Below are positions 1-11,434 of a DNA stretch of 64,000 nucleotides, piece after piece. Location: contig NZ_RZNX01000009.1 in the NCBI RefSeq assembly GCF_003994465.1, positions 62,001 to 126,000 on the forward strand. Reading direction: 5' to 3'. The DNA is from Paenibacillus zeisoli (GTDB lineage: Bacteria; Bacillota; Bacilli; Paenibacillales; Paenibacillaceae). Below the pieces are notes generated by a model that did no database searches, had not been told where the DNA came from, and saw only the letters and a program-made list of their open reading frames with translations. A program made the position numbers and the translations under genes. How positions within the stretch are numbered: the stretch's first letter is position 1; the number at the start of each line of letters is the position of its first letter.

Positions 1-3030
<3,030 letters not shown>

Positions 3031-3233
3031 TTAAGACGAGCTATATTTTGTTGAATTTATGAATTTCCAATAGAGGCAGCCGTATGAAATGTTCTTCCAA
3101 TCGCTGTTGCTCCCAGATTTCTTGAATGAAATTAATAAGGTTGAAATCCAGTCACAAATGCGAGCGCTTCGCTTTTCCAGAATCATTTCACACTCTTGCC
3201 TATGGGCAATTAAGGATTCAGCCTATATCCCGC

Positions 3234-4058
3234 TTACTTAACCGAACCAACCATACCGGCTACGAAGTGCTTCTGCATCAAGAAGAAGACCAGTGCCGTT
3301 GGCAGCGTAGAGATTACAATCGCTGTCATAATCACTCCATAATCCGGAGAATAACTCGAGCCCAGGTTGGAGATCAGCAGCGGAATAGTTCTTTTCTCCG
3401 GAGACTGAAGTACAATCAAAGGCCATAGATAGTTGTTCCAGCTCGACAGGAACGTAATAATGGCACCTGCCGCATAAGTTGTTCTCATGGTAGGCACATA
3501 GATGCGGAAGAATACGCCGAGTTCGGACAATCCATCCATTCTCCCTGCTTCGAGGAGCTCCTTTGGGAACATCTTGGTGCTCTGACGAAAGAAGAAGATC
3601 AGAAATGCCGTAGTCATCGTCGGCAGAATTACTGAAGTTACCGTATTTATTCCCATAGAAGGCACCGACCGCGAGATCGAAGCAAACATTTGGTATAAAG
3701 GCACCATAAGTGCAGCAAACGGAATCATCATGGACAACAGCAGGATGTTAAACACAATATCCTTAGCTCTGCTCCGGTAGATCTCGAAGCCATAACCAGC
3801 CAATGAAGCTATTAACAGAGCCAGAACTGTGGTTGTAATGGAGATTTTGGCTGAATTCCACATGGACTGGCCAAGATCGATGGAATCTGTGAGCTTACGG
3901 AAGTTATCGAATAAATGAAGGCCTGGAAGAAGTCTTCCCTGCGAGACATCTACAGATAAGTTCGTTGCACTTACGATCATCCACAGAAACGGAAATATGG
4001 AGATCAAGGCCGCCAAACTCAAGAAAACATAGGTACCTGTACGTTTGAAGCTTGTCAT
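3234..4058 (-). CDS. sugar ABC transporter permease, MalG/LacG type
   Basis: Inner-membrane permease of a CUT1 carbohydrate importer, 274 residues. Six hydrophobic segments are visible, the first at about residues 10-32, and the cytoplasmic EAA loop reads EAGRMDGLSELGVFFRIYVP around residues 166-185, the contact for the ABC ATPase. Its ATG overlaps the stop of the upstream permease by one base (TAATG), with AGGTG as ribosome-binding site, indicating translational coupling. It partners with the gene at 4058-4948 and the lipoprotein at 5073-6383. No ATPase gene is present, so a shared MsmX-like ATPase encoded elsewhere is inferred. The neighbouring beta-galactosidase suggests a lactose-like substrate; the sequence alone does not prove this. 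Confidence 0.9.
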   Translation of the reverse strand: MTSFKRTGTYVFLSLAALISIFPFLWMIVSATNLSVDVSQGRLLPGLHLFDNFRKLTDSIDLGQSMWNSAKISITTTVLALLIASLAGYGFEIYRSRAKDIVFNILLLSMMIPFAALMVPLYQMFASISRSVPSMGINTVTSVILPTMTTAFLIFFFRQSTKMFPKELLEAGRMDGLSELGVFFRIYVPTMRTTYAAGAIITFLSSWNNYLWPLIVLQSPEKRTIPLLISNLGSSYSPDYGVIMTAIVISTLPTALVFFLMQKHFVAGMVGSVK

Positions 4059-4948
4059 TATTTATCACCTGCCGCTTTGAACTGAATAACCGAGAGAACA
4101 ATAATCATCGCAACAATGGTATAAGATACAGTTGCCGCATAACCGAAGTCCGGTGTGTATTTAAAGGACAGGTTATAAATATATTGAGAAATGGAGAGCG
4201 TGGCGTTACCCGGGCCGCCCTTCGTAATATTCACTATTTCATCGAACAGCTGAAGCGTACCGATCGTAGAGGTAATTGAAGTGAAGAGAATGATCGGTTT
4301 CAACATAGGAATCGTAATGGAACGGAATTGTCTGATGGAGGAAGCCCCATCAATTCTTGCAGCTTCATAGATGGATTGGTCAATGTTCTGAAGCGCGGAT
4401 AGATAAAAGATCATGTTATATCCTGTCCATCGCCAGGTTATAGCAATAATAATCGTAATTTTGGCCCAGAACGGATCGGAGATCCACATAATGGGCGAAG
4501 CGATCAGGTGCATTTTGAGGAGAGCCAGATTAATCAATCCGTCCGCTCCGAACAAGTATTTGAACACAACAGAATAAGCAACCAGAGAAGTGACACACGG
4601 CAGGAAGATTGCCGTACGGAAGAATCCTTTGAACCGCAGCTTGCTGTCATTCAGCAGTACGGATATGAACATGGCCAGAACAATCATGATAGGAACTTGA
4701 ACAATCAAGAATAGAAAAGTATTCTTCACAGCGGTAAGGAACACCGAGTCTGTGAACAATCGCTTGTAGTTAGCCAGCCCGGTAAAGTGTAGATTAGCCC
4801 CTCTTCCTGATTTGAAAGAGAGCAATAGAGCTTGAATCATAGGATAGAAATAAAATGCGGCGATCATGAATACGGCAAAGATGATAAACAACCAGCCAAT
4901 GATCCTTGACTGATTACGGTTACTACGTCCAACGGCTGTGCCTCTCAC
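4058..4948 (-). CDS. sugar ABC transporter permease, MalF/LacF type
   Basis: Second permease of the CUT1 importer, 296 residues, six predicted membrane segments and an EAA loop EAARIDGASSIRQFRSITIP near residues 194-213. I placed the start at the GTG at 4948 because AAAGGGG lies 8 nt upstream; the earlier in-frame GTG at 4957 overlaps that ribosome-binding site. The gene follows the binding-protein gene after a 115-bp gap that contains a strong stem-loop, and overlaps the next permease by one base. Together with the lipoprotein it should form the import channel for an oligosaccharide, powered by an ATPase not encoded here. Confidence 0.9.
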   Translation of the reverse strand: MRGTAVGRSNRNQSRIIGWLFIIFAVFMIAAFYFYPMIQALLLSFKSGRGANLHFTGLANYKRLFTDSVFLTAVKNTFLFLIVQVPIMIVLAMFISVLLNDSKLRFKGFFRTAIFLPCVTSLVAYSVVFKYLFGADGLINLALLKMHLIASPIMWISDPFWAKITIIIAITWRWTGYNMIFYLSALQNIDQSIYEAARIDGASSIRQFRSITIPMLKPIILFTSITSTIGTLQLFDEIVNITKGGPGNATLSISQYIYNLSFKYTPDFGYAATVSYTIVAMIIVLSVIQFKAAGDK

Positions 4949-4979
4949 ACCAACCACCCCTTTCTCTATATAAGAGAGA

Positions 4980-5045
4980 GGCCTTAATCCCAGGCTCCCG
5001 ATTCAATCATGACTTTTATAGGAGTCGGGAACTGGTATTAAGGCC
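4980..5045 (-). promoter_or_regulatory. intercistronic stem-loop between binding protein and permeases
   Basis: The arms GGCCTTAAT (4980-4988) and ATTAAGGCC (5037-5045) are perfectly complementary, and the inner segments CCAG/CTGG and CCCGA/TCGGG continue the pairing. There is no adjacent U-run, so it looks like a 3' stabiliser or partial processing site that lets the solute-binding protein be made in excess over the permeases, as known for malE-malF type operons. The role is inferred; the hairpin is directly visible. Confidence 0.65.
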
Positions 5046-5072
5046 ATCTCAGGTATTTAATCTGCTTCGTGA

Positions 5073-6383
5073 TTATTTAACTTGTGATTCAGCTTGAGCC
5101 TGGGCTTCAGCCAGCACGCTGTCCAGATCTGCACCTTTCAGGTAATTCTGAAGTGCTACTGCAAGAATGTCTTCAATTGCATAAGTGTGCATACCGTAGT
5201 TCACTTTAGGGATTTGTGTTGTCCATGTTGCGAAGTCCTGGATAGCCTTCTGACCTCCGAAGAACTCATCCGCCTGCTTGTAAGCTTCTCCACCAGAAGC
5301 AGCTTTCAAGGTGCCGATGACACCGATCTCTTTGTTCATCTTCTGATACAGATCCACATTGGAACCCATCGTCTTAGCCAAGAATTCTGCTGCTGCTTCC
5401 TTGCCAGGAACATTCAGCACATACCAGGAGCTGCCGCCCAGATTGGATGCGTTTACAGCATTCGGTGTATTCTTAAGCTTAGGCGTTGGAACAACAGCCC
5501 ATTTACCGGATTGGGAAGCTTCGGCTTTAATGGAGGCCGTAATCCAGTTCCCAGTAGGAACGGAACCAACATCACCACTGTTAAGGGCACCTGTGAACTG
5601 ACTCCAGTCAGAAATAATCTTCACCGTGTTGGACTCCATCAGCTTCTTGTAAGTCTGAAGAGCATCCTTAAGTGCTGCATTTCCTGCTAGATTAGGAGTT
5701 GTCCCATCTTCCTTCAGATACCAGGATCCAGCTCCTTGAATCATGACGCGAACCAGACCCAGGTCGCTCGGGTCAAGGGTAAGCCAGTCTTTGCCTGTTT
5801 TGGCTTTAACGGCTTTACCCACCTCAATGAATTTGTCCCAGTCAACATTCTTCAGGTCATCCGGTGTGTAGCCAGCTTGTTTCAGATAATCTGTCCGAAC
5901 ATACAAGCCGGTAACACCGGAGTCAAACGGAACGCCGTACTGCTTGCCATCAAGACTCGTCGGTCCAATCTTGTAGTCGGCGAAGTCAGCCGCTTTGATG
6001 GAACTAGACATGTCATAGAAGGAATCCGGATAAGCCTGCAAGAAGCTTTGTGCCCGGTAATCTTCGATCAGAACAATATTGGGAAGCCCTGAGTCAGTAC
6101 CGGAGGTAAGACCCGTATTCAGCTTCTGAATGATATCAGCCTGAGCGTACTCCACAACGTTAACTTTCGCGTCTGGATGATCTTTCTGGTACGCTTCTTT
6201 TGCCAAATTCATTGCCTTAATGTTGAAGTTCGGATCCCATGCCCATACTGTAACCTCTTTAGAGCTGGTATCCGCTTGCTTCGTGTCCGTGCTTCCGCTG
6301 GAAGCTGCCCCGTCGTTGGTTTTGCTGGAGCATGCCGTTAGAAGCATAAAGCTGGCGAGAAGCAAAATCATAGCTTTTTTCAT
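5073..6383 (-). CDS. extracellular sugar-binding lipoprotein of ABC importer
   Basis: Solute-binding protein (SBP family 1) that captures a sugar outside the membrane and delivers it to the permeases at 3234-4948. The 436-residue product starts MKKAMILLLASFMLLTACSS; LLTAC is a lipobox, so the mature protein should begin at a lipidated Cys. ATG at 6383 is preferred over the in-frame codon at 6398 because GGGGGG lies 7 nt upstream of it. The gene is first in the importer set and is preceded by a 181-bp region with two cre-like sites, indicating CcpA control. The two-component genes immediately upstream may also regulate it. Substrate unproven; lactose or a galacto-oligosaccharide fits the context. 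Confidence 0.9.
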   Translation of the reverse strand: MKKAMILLLASFMLLTACSSKTNDGAASSGSTDTKQADTSSKEVTVWAWDPNFNIKAMNLAKEAYQKDHPDAKVNVVEYAQADIIQKLNTGLTSGTDSGLPNIVLIEDYRAQSFLQAYPDSFYDMSSSIKAADFADYKIGPTSLDGKQYGVPFDSGVTGLYVRTDYLKQAGYTPDDLKNVDWDKFIEVGKAVKAKTGKDWLTLDPSDLGLVRVMIQGAGSWYLKEDGTTPNLAGNAALKDALQTYKKLMESNTVKIISDWSQFTGALNSGDVGSVPTGNWITASIKAEASQSGKWAVVPTPKLKNTPNAVNASNLGGSSWYVLNVPGKEAAAEFLAKTMGSNVDLYQKMNKEIGVIGTLKAASGGEAYKQADEFFGGQKAIQDFATWTTQIPKVNYGMHTYAIEDILAVALQNYLKGADLDSVLAEAQAQAESQVK

Positions 6384-6417
6384 CTGTAGTCCCCCCATAT
6401 GGCTTTGTTTATTTTTG

Positions 6418-6431
6418 TGAAAGCGCTTGCT
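6418..6431 (-). promoter_or_regulatory. cre site (CcpA box) upstream of the sugar-binding protein gene
   Basis: TGAAAGCGCTTGCT on the plus strand fits the catabolite-responsive element consensus WTGNAANCGNWNNCW at nearly every position and has a symmetric AAGCGCTT core. It lies about 35 bp upstream of the importer ATG, where CcpA binding would block transcription when glucose is present. Confidence 0.65.
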
Positions 6432-6511
6432 GTTGATGTAACTATCTTAATATTTCCATAAAAGTTGAAGTTAGCAATAAATTTACCCAGATTGGTGTTT
6501 TTATTGGGTGT

Positions 6512-6525
6512 TGCAAGCGCATTCA
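6512..6525 (-). promoter_or_regulatory. second cre-like site upstream of the importer
   Basis: TGCAAGCGCATTCA, with a preceding T, fits WTGNAANCGNWNNCW. It lies in the same intergenic region as the site at 6418-6431, about 94 bp away, so the two could bracket the promoter. Function inferred from motif and context. Confidence 0.5.
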
Positions 6526-6564
6526 AACTACCTGCTGGTATTATCTTTAGATTTAGTATTATCT

Positions 6565-8343
6565 TTAGATTTCGTCGGTCTCTGTGCTATTGACCAGCCA
6601 AGGCAGCTTGATCCTCACCTTGGTTCCTTCCCCTAGCTTACTCGTAATCGATACTCCATAATGCTCCCCGTACAGCAGCTGAATCCGCTCATCCACGTTG
6701 CGTATCCCGATCCCCGTGAACAGCTGTCTTCTACTCTTCGAGTTCGGCAGCCGCTTCGCATCCTGATCCAGATCCATCCCATCCCCGGTATCCACCACCT
6801 CACAGATCAGAGCCTCATTCTCCCGCGCAATGAGAATATAGATGTATCCCTTATCCTTCAAATTGAAGGCATGAAAGAACGCATTCTCGATAAAAGGCTG
6901 AATGATCAGCTTTGGAAGCTGGGCTTCCATGCAATCCTGAGAGACGAAATAGTCAACCCGAATCTCATCCCCGTACCGGACCTGGTTGATAAAGACATAA
7001 TCCTTCATGTTAGCGAGCTCCTGCTCTACCGTGATGGTCTCACTTACATTGCTGATTGTATTCTGCAGCAGAGAGATCAGGGCGTGAATCGTTTCAGTTG
7101 CCTTCTCCTTGCTTCCCCGCTGCACGAGTATATTTACAGAAGCCAGCGTGTTATATAAAAAATGCGGGTTAATCTGCCGCTGCAATGCGGCAAGCTCGGC
7201 ATTTCGCCTCTCTTTCTGGGTCTCCACAAGCTGGCTGATATAGTCATTAAGCTCATCCAGCATGTAATTGAACCCCTGGCCCAGCTGACGGGTCTCATAG
7301 CTGCCATACACAGGAAGGTAATTATCGAAGTTCTTTTTGGCCACACTGGACATTTGTCTAACCAGCATTCGAAGCGAAAGGGTTAGTCTCCGCGTTATGA
7401 TGAGCAGAATCAACAGAGCTACCGAGACGATACAAGCCCCGATCAGGATAATCTCACGGGTAGGCAGCATCCGTCCCATTGCCATTTTCTTGTCAATGAG
7501 ATTAACGATATAGAAGTCATATGAGGACAGATAGTTACTCAGCATGACGACATCTTTGCCAGAGTACTTAAGGGACTGGTAATCCAGCTTATCCTGATTC
7601 ATGGCCTGGGCATGGTCCAGCAGCAGCGTAGATTTCGTTCCGACTAACTCATTCCGGTTGCTCGATACCACCATTCCATCCCGGTTGAGGATGAGCACAT
7701 CATTGCCTGTACTGGTGAAGTTGTTATAGAACTGTCTGAAGCTGTTCTCTCGAACCATCATATATAACGTACCGTATATTTGTTTGCTATCTGGTTCACG
7801 TAAAGTCTTGGTGGCCACAATAAGCGGCGTGCTCCCTCCACCCAAGTAATGATACGAGAGTCGGCCGGGTTCTCTCAGCATCTCTTGAGTCAGAGGACTA
7901 TTCTTCAATTCCGTCATGGAGCGGTTCCAATAGGAACGGTCATTGGAGTAGCTCCTCCCGTTAACCCCCAGGACAATGGTTCCCACACCATAGGTGTCCA
8001 GACTCGCCTGGATTCGCTTCATCTGGTCCTTCATACCGTAGAATGCCCTCGCATTCCCTAAAGAATTGGAATCCCCCTGTACGAGGAAATTCTTGATCGT
8101 TCCACTCTGGGAAATATCATAGGTCGCCATAATAATGGCATAATGAAACGACTCAAAGCTCGTCTGAATCTGCCGAATCACTTTGGAATTCGTAATACTG
8201 AACGTATCCATAAATAACTGCTGTGACATACGTACCGTTACCCAGGAGGTCATAACGGCCACCGCGATGGTACTGACGACCATAATGACAAATATTTTGC
8301 CAAATAAGCTTGGCTGCTTGAATCTGTTCAGTAACGACCTCAT
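6565..8343 (-). CDS. sensor histidine kinase, YesM/LytS-like
   Basis: Membrane sensor kinase of 592 residues. One membrane segment lies near residues 16-36, then a large extracytoplasmic sensing region of about 250 residues, a second membrane segment near 300-320, a HAMP-like stretch, and a His_kinase plus HATPase_c core. The phosphoacceptor is His394 in RQINPHFLYNT, typical of the YesM class. The N box reads PFIENAFFHAF, and the ATP-lid glycines are in DTGDGMD and GIGIRNVDER. It starts 3 nt after the response-regulator stop, so the two are co-transcribed. YesM/YesN pairs usually sit beside sugar ABC importers and sense oligosaccharides; the importer and beta-galactosidase downstream are the likely targets. 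Confidence 0.93.
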   Translation of the reverse strand: MRSLLNRFKQPSLFGKIFVIMVVSTIAVAVMTSWVTVRMSQQLFMDTFSITNSKVIRQIQTSFESFHYAIIMATYDISQSGTIKNFLVQGDSNSLGNARAFYGMKDQMKRIQASLDTYGVGTIVLGVNGRSYSNDRSYWNRSMTELKNSPLTQEMLREPGRLSYHYLGGGSTPLIVATKTLREPDSKQIYGTLYMMVRENSFRQFYNNFTSTGNDVLILNRDGMVVSSNRNELVGTKSTLLLDHAQAMNQDKLDYQSLKYSGKDVVMLSNYLSSYDFYIVNLIDKKMAMGRMLPTREIILIGACIVSVALLILLIITRRLTLSLRMLVRQMSSVAKKNFDNYLPVYGSYETRQLGQGFNYMLDELNDYISQLVETQKERRNAELAALQRQINPHFLYNTLASVNILVQRGSKEKATETIHALISLLQNTISNVSETITVEQELANMKDYVFINQVRYGDEIRVDYFVSQDCMEAQLPKLIIQPFIENAFFHAFNLKDKGYIYILIARENEALICEVVDTGDGMDLDQDAKRLPNSKSRRQLFTGIGIRNVDERIQLLYGEHYGVSITSKLGEGTKVRIKLPWLVNSTETDEI

Positions 8344-8346
8344 TCT

Positions 8347-9909
8347 CTAATGTCCCTCCTGCGCTTCCCGGCGATATTGACTTGGTGATACTCCCTTAAG
8401 CTTGCGGAAGACCTTCGTGAAATAGCTGTGATCCGAGTAACCTACCCTACTGCTGATCTCAGAAATGGTTGCTTCCCCCTCACGGAGCAGCTCACTGGCC
8501 CGCTCAATACGGACTCTGGTCAAATATTCACTGAAACCCTCGTCATTGTGCATGGTGAAGTAGTTCGACAAGTACGAAGGATTGAAGTGAAACTGCTTCG
8601 CCACCTCAGTCAGGCTCAAAGGTTCATCCAGATGATCCTTGATATACTGCAGCAGCTTGTTCATGGCCGGATTCACATGGGTCCGCATCCGCTCCAGTAC
8701 GCACTGGTCTGCTTCATCCAGGAAGCTGTCCATGATCTGAATAGCTTCTCCAATATCCCGGGATTCGTGAATCCGCCGGAAATACTCATACTTCCTCTGA
8801 TCCAGCGGAGCCGCATTGTACTGATACCTCTGAAGCGTGAGAATGATATTGAATACACTGTGGCCAAGAAACGATTTGAATTCCTCTACATCTACCCCGC
8901 GTGTGCCTGTTAAGGATTGCGCATAGGACCTTACCTGCTCAAAGGCCTGATGAAATTCCTGCATATTTAACAGCTCATTGAAGGTTTTGTTGTCAAACGA
9001 AGCGACTTCAGCCTTCTGCGAAAGTTCGCTCCAGATGAGTGGATTAACTCCTGGAAGGAAATATTGGTTATCCAGCAGCTTCATAATTCCAGACGTATAG
9101 ACTTCACTAAGGAGCTGGAGATCCTGAAATACATAGCTAAGCGCTATCACAATATTCAGATTATTCACTGCCCCTGTCGTGACAACCAGCCTGGCTGTAT
9201 GGGCTAATTCATCTATATATTCGTCACCCACGTTAAGCAGCAGGCGCACCTGCTTGCCTTCCGAAGACAGGAAGCAGCTAATGAATTTCTCACCGGAATT
9301 TCTTTGAATCCGTGCAAGCTCATTCATGCACCATTCTTTAAGGTCATGCGCGCTAAGCCCGTTTTCATGCCCAGGATTAATGCTCATGAGGGCGAAATGC
9401 GGAAACGGCAGGATCGCCGAAACTTTAGCTGGATCATATTCTGCAGGGTAGCCGGCAATGAGCTTGTCCAATATGAATTGCAGAGAGAATTCCTGCTTGG
9501 CTGCTGATTCCATATGCTGAAGCGAGGGAATTCGGCGTGCGGTGTTCTTCAGAATATCAAGCAGCTTGTCTGCCTCAAGCTTCGGCTTTAATATGTAATC
9601 GACGGCACCGCTTTGAAAAGTTGAGCGTACATATTCGAACTCTCCAAAGCTGCTGAGTACGATGATCTCGATCTCCGGATAATCCGCTTTCACTTTTCGG
9701 GCCAACTCTTCCCCGTCCATGATCGGCATTACGATATCCGTGATGATGATATGGGGCTTAAGTTCAGCAATTTTCTCCATGGCTTCCCTGCCATTTGATG
9801 CCTCCCCCGCTATCACAAATCCCTCGCTCTCCCATTCGAACAAGTGCTTGATTCCCTGTCTCACCAGCATTTCATCATCTACAATCAGAACTTTGCAGTA
9901 GTTATCCAT
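8347..9909 (-). CDS. response regulator with AraC-type HTH, YesN-like
   Basis: Cytoplasmic transcription regulator of 520 residues. The N-terminal receiver domain has the acidic pair Asp11-Asp12 and phosphorylation site Asp58 (IITDIVMPIMDG). A middle region of about 270 residues has no assignable fold, and the C-terminal 100 residues carry a double helix-turn-helix AraC domain (LSLTEVAKQFHFNPSYLSNYF and ISEISSRVGYSDHSYFTKVF). ATG at 9909 has GGGGAT 6 nt upstream and is preferred to the ATG at 9921. It is the promoter-proximal gene of the pair with the kinase at 6565-8343 and most likely activates the importer and lacZ genes. The 136 bp upstream contain no other feature I can support. Confidence 0.92.
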   Translation of the reverse strand: MDNYCKVLIVDDEMLVRQGIKHLFEWESEGFVIAGEASNGREAMEKIAELKPHIIITDIVMPIMDGEELARKVKADYPEIEIIVLSSFGEFEYVRSTFQSGAVDYILKPKLEADKLLDILKNTARRIPSLQHMESAAKQEFSLQFILDKLIAGYPAEYDPAKVSAILPFPHFALMSINPGHENGLSAHDLKEWCMNELARIQRNSGEKFISCFLSSEGKQVRLLLNVGDEYIDELAHTARLVVTTGAVNNLNIVIALSYVFQDLQLLSEVYTSGIMKLLDNQYFLPGVNPLIWSELSQKAEVASFDNKTFNELLNMQEFHQAFEQVRSYAQSLTGTRGVDVEEFKSFLGHSVFNIILTLQRYQYNAAPLDQRKYEYFRRIHESRDIGEAIQIMDSFLDEADQCVLERMRTHVNPAMNKLLQYIKDHLDEPLSLTEVAKQFHFNPSYLSNYFTMHNDEGFSEYLTRVRIERASELLREGEATISEISSRVGYSDHSYFTKVFRKLKGVSPSQYRREAQEGH

Positions 9910-10045
9910 AATAATCCCCATTTATATAGATTGAATTTCATGATGTACACAAACGTCAGCCCTATGAAATGAACTGAACATTTAAACAACAATCAAATTA
10001 TACGTCATAAACGTGCGGCTTACGCAGTCAATCCTTCCATCCCAT

Positions 10046-10074
10046 CAAAAAAACGCCCCGAATTCACGGGGCGC
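10046..10074 (-). terminator. Rho-independent terminator after alcohol dehydrogenase
   Basis: On the minus strand CGCCCCG and CGGGGCG enclose a 6-nt loop and are followed by a run of eight T residues. It lies 31 bp past the dehydrogenase stop and isolates it from the two-component genes. Confidence 0.9.
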
Positions 10075-10104
10075 TCCACTAACTCGGCCTTCTGTATCCT
10101 CTTC

Positions 10105-11268
10105 TTAGAGAGAGGCCTTATAAATTTCGAGTACATCCTGTTTGTCCAGCTTCGCAAAATTGCCAAAAGGACCGAATTTAACAGCTTTCTCAGCCATAAC
10201 CTCAAGCTGACTGTCATCAATGTCATAATCCTTCAAGGTACTCGGTGCACCAATGGAGTTCCAGAAGGAACGCAGTGCTTCGATGCCTTCAAGAGCAACC
10301 TGCTCATCGGATTTGCCCTCGGTCTTAATATCAAATACATTGACCGCAAGGCGCTTGAACCGGGACACATCTACCTTCAGGTTGTGCTTCATCCAGTTCG
10401 GGAAGAGAATAGCCAAGCCTCCTCCGTGAGGAATGTCATATACCGCAGAGACCGCATGCTCGATATTGTGGGTAGCCCAGTCACCTCGGGTTCCCATATT
10501 CAGAATTCCGTTAAGCGCCATCGTACCGCAGTACATGATGGTCGCACGGTGTTCATAATTGTGCAGGTCTTCAACCAGCTTCGGAGCCGTGTCGATGACC
10601 GTTCTTAGCACGGTCTCACAGAAGCCATCCTGCACCGGGGAGTTCGTAGGAACATGGAAATAATGCTCAAGCACATGCGACATCATATCCACGACACCAT
10701 ATACGGTCTGATCTCTTGGCAGTGAGAAGGTATGCTCCGGGTCAAGAATAGAGAAGGCAGGGAACGCATACGGGCTGCCCCAGCCCAGCTTCTCCTGGGT
10801 CTGATCATTCGTGATAACAGAGCCCGCATTCATCTCGGAACCCGTCGCTGCCATAGTGAGCACCGTACCTAACGGAAGCCCGGCTTGGGCAGCCGCTTTA
10901 CGTTCAGCGAAGTCCCACATATCGCCCTCATATTTGGCGCCTACCGCAATGGCTTTGGCACAGTCGATAACACTGCCACCGCCCACAGCCAGAATCAGCT
11001 CGGTGCCATGTGTGCGGCATAGCTCCACACCTTTATGTACAGTGGACAGGCGCGGATTGGGCTCAACTCCGGCAAGCTCGGTCACTTCAGCACCGATCTC
11101 GTTCAATATATGGATAACACGATCATATAGACCGCTGCGTTTGATGCTGCCTCCGCCATATACGAGCAGCACCTTGCTGCCGAATTTAGGAACTTCCTTC
11201 TTTAAAGCGTCCAGCTGTCCTTTTCCGAAGATCAGTCTCGTCGGATTGTGAAATTCAAATGCTTCCAT
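10105..11268 (-). CDS. iron-containing alcohol dehydrogenase (YugJ/BdhA-like)
   Basis: NAD(P)H-dependent reductase of the group III iron alcohol dehydrogenases, 387 residues, matching the family length. The nucleotide-binding motif GGGSIKRSG lies near residue 40 and [13 protein letters not shown] near residue 97. The metal-binding Asp and His residues are in the region containing HVLEHYF and [19 protein letters not shown]. subtilis YugJ/YugK and clostridial butanol dehydrogenases are the closest families I recognise; the aldehyde or ketone substrate cannot be read from sequence. The gene has its own upstream gap (11269-11405) and terminator, so it is probably a separate unit that happens to sit between the two-component genes and galT. 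Confidence 0.92.
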   Translation of the reverse strand: MEAFEFHNPTRLIFGKGQLDALKKEVPKFGSKVLLVYGGGSIKRSGLYDRVIHILNEIGAEVTELAGVEPNPRLSTVHKGVELCRTHGTELILAVGGGSVIDCAKAIAVGAKYEGDMWDFAERKAAAQAGLPLGTVLTMAATGSEMNAGSVITNDQTQEKLGWGSPYAFPAFSILDPEHTFSLPRDQTVYGVVDMMSHVLEHYFHVPTNSPVQDGFCETVLRTVIDTAPKLVEDLHNYEHRATIMYCGTMALNGILNMGTRGDWATHNIEHAVSAVYDIPHGGGLAILFPNWMKHNLKVDVSRFKRLAVNVFDIKTEGKSDEQVALEGIEALRSFWNSIGAPSTLKDYDIDDSQLEVMAEKAVKFGPFGNFAKLDKQDVLEIYKASL

Positions 11269-11405
11269 GTCTGTAAGTCCCTCCGTCTTCTAGAAGATGA
11301 AATAAACCAGGCGATCCCGAGTTCATTTCTCGTTCATTGGTAAATTGCAAAAAATGAATACACATGTGATTATACTTCCTTACCTCACGAGAAACAAATC
11401 AGGCC

Positions 11406-11434
11406 AAAACGAAAAGCCGCCCGATCAGGACGAC
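11406..11434 (-). terminator. terminator overlapping the galT stop codon
   Basis: The minus strand forms GTCGTCC-loop-GGGCGGC followed by TTTTCGTTTT. The TGA stop of galT (11427-11425) is in the loop and right arm, so the terminator starts inside the last codons of the gene. Two G-U pairs make the stem somewhat weaker than others here. Confidence 0.75.
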
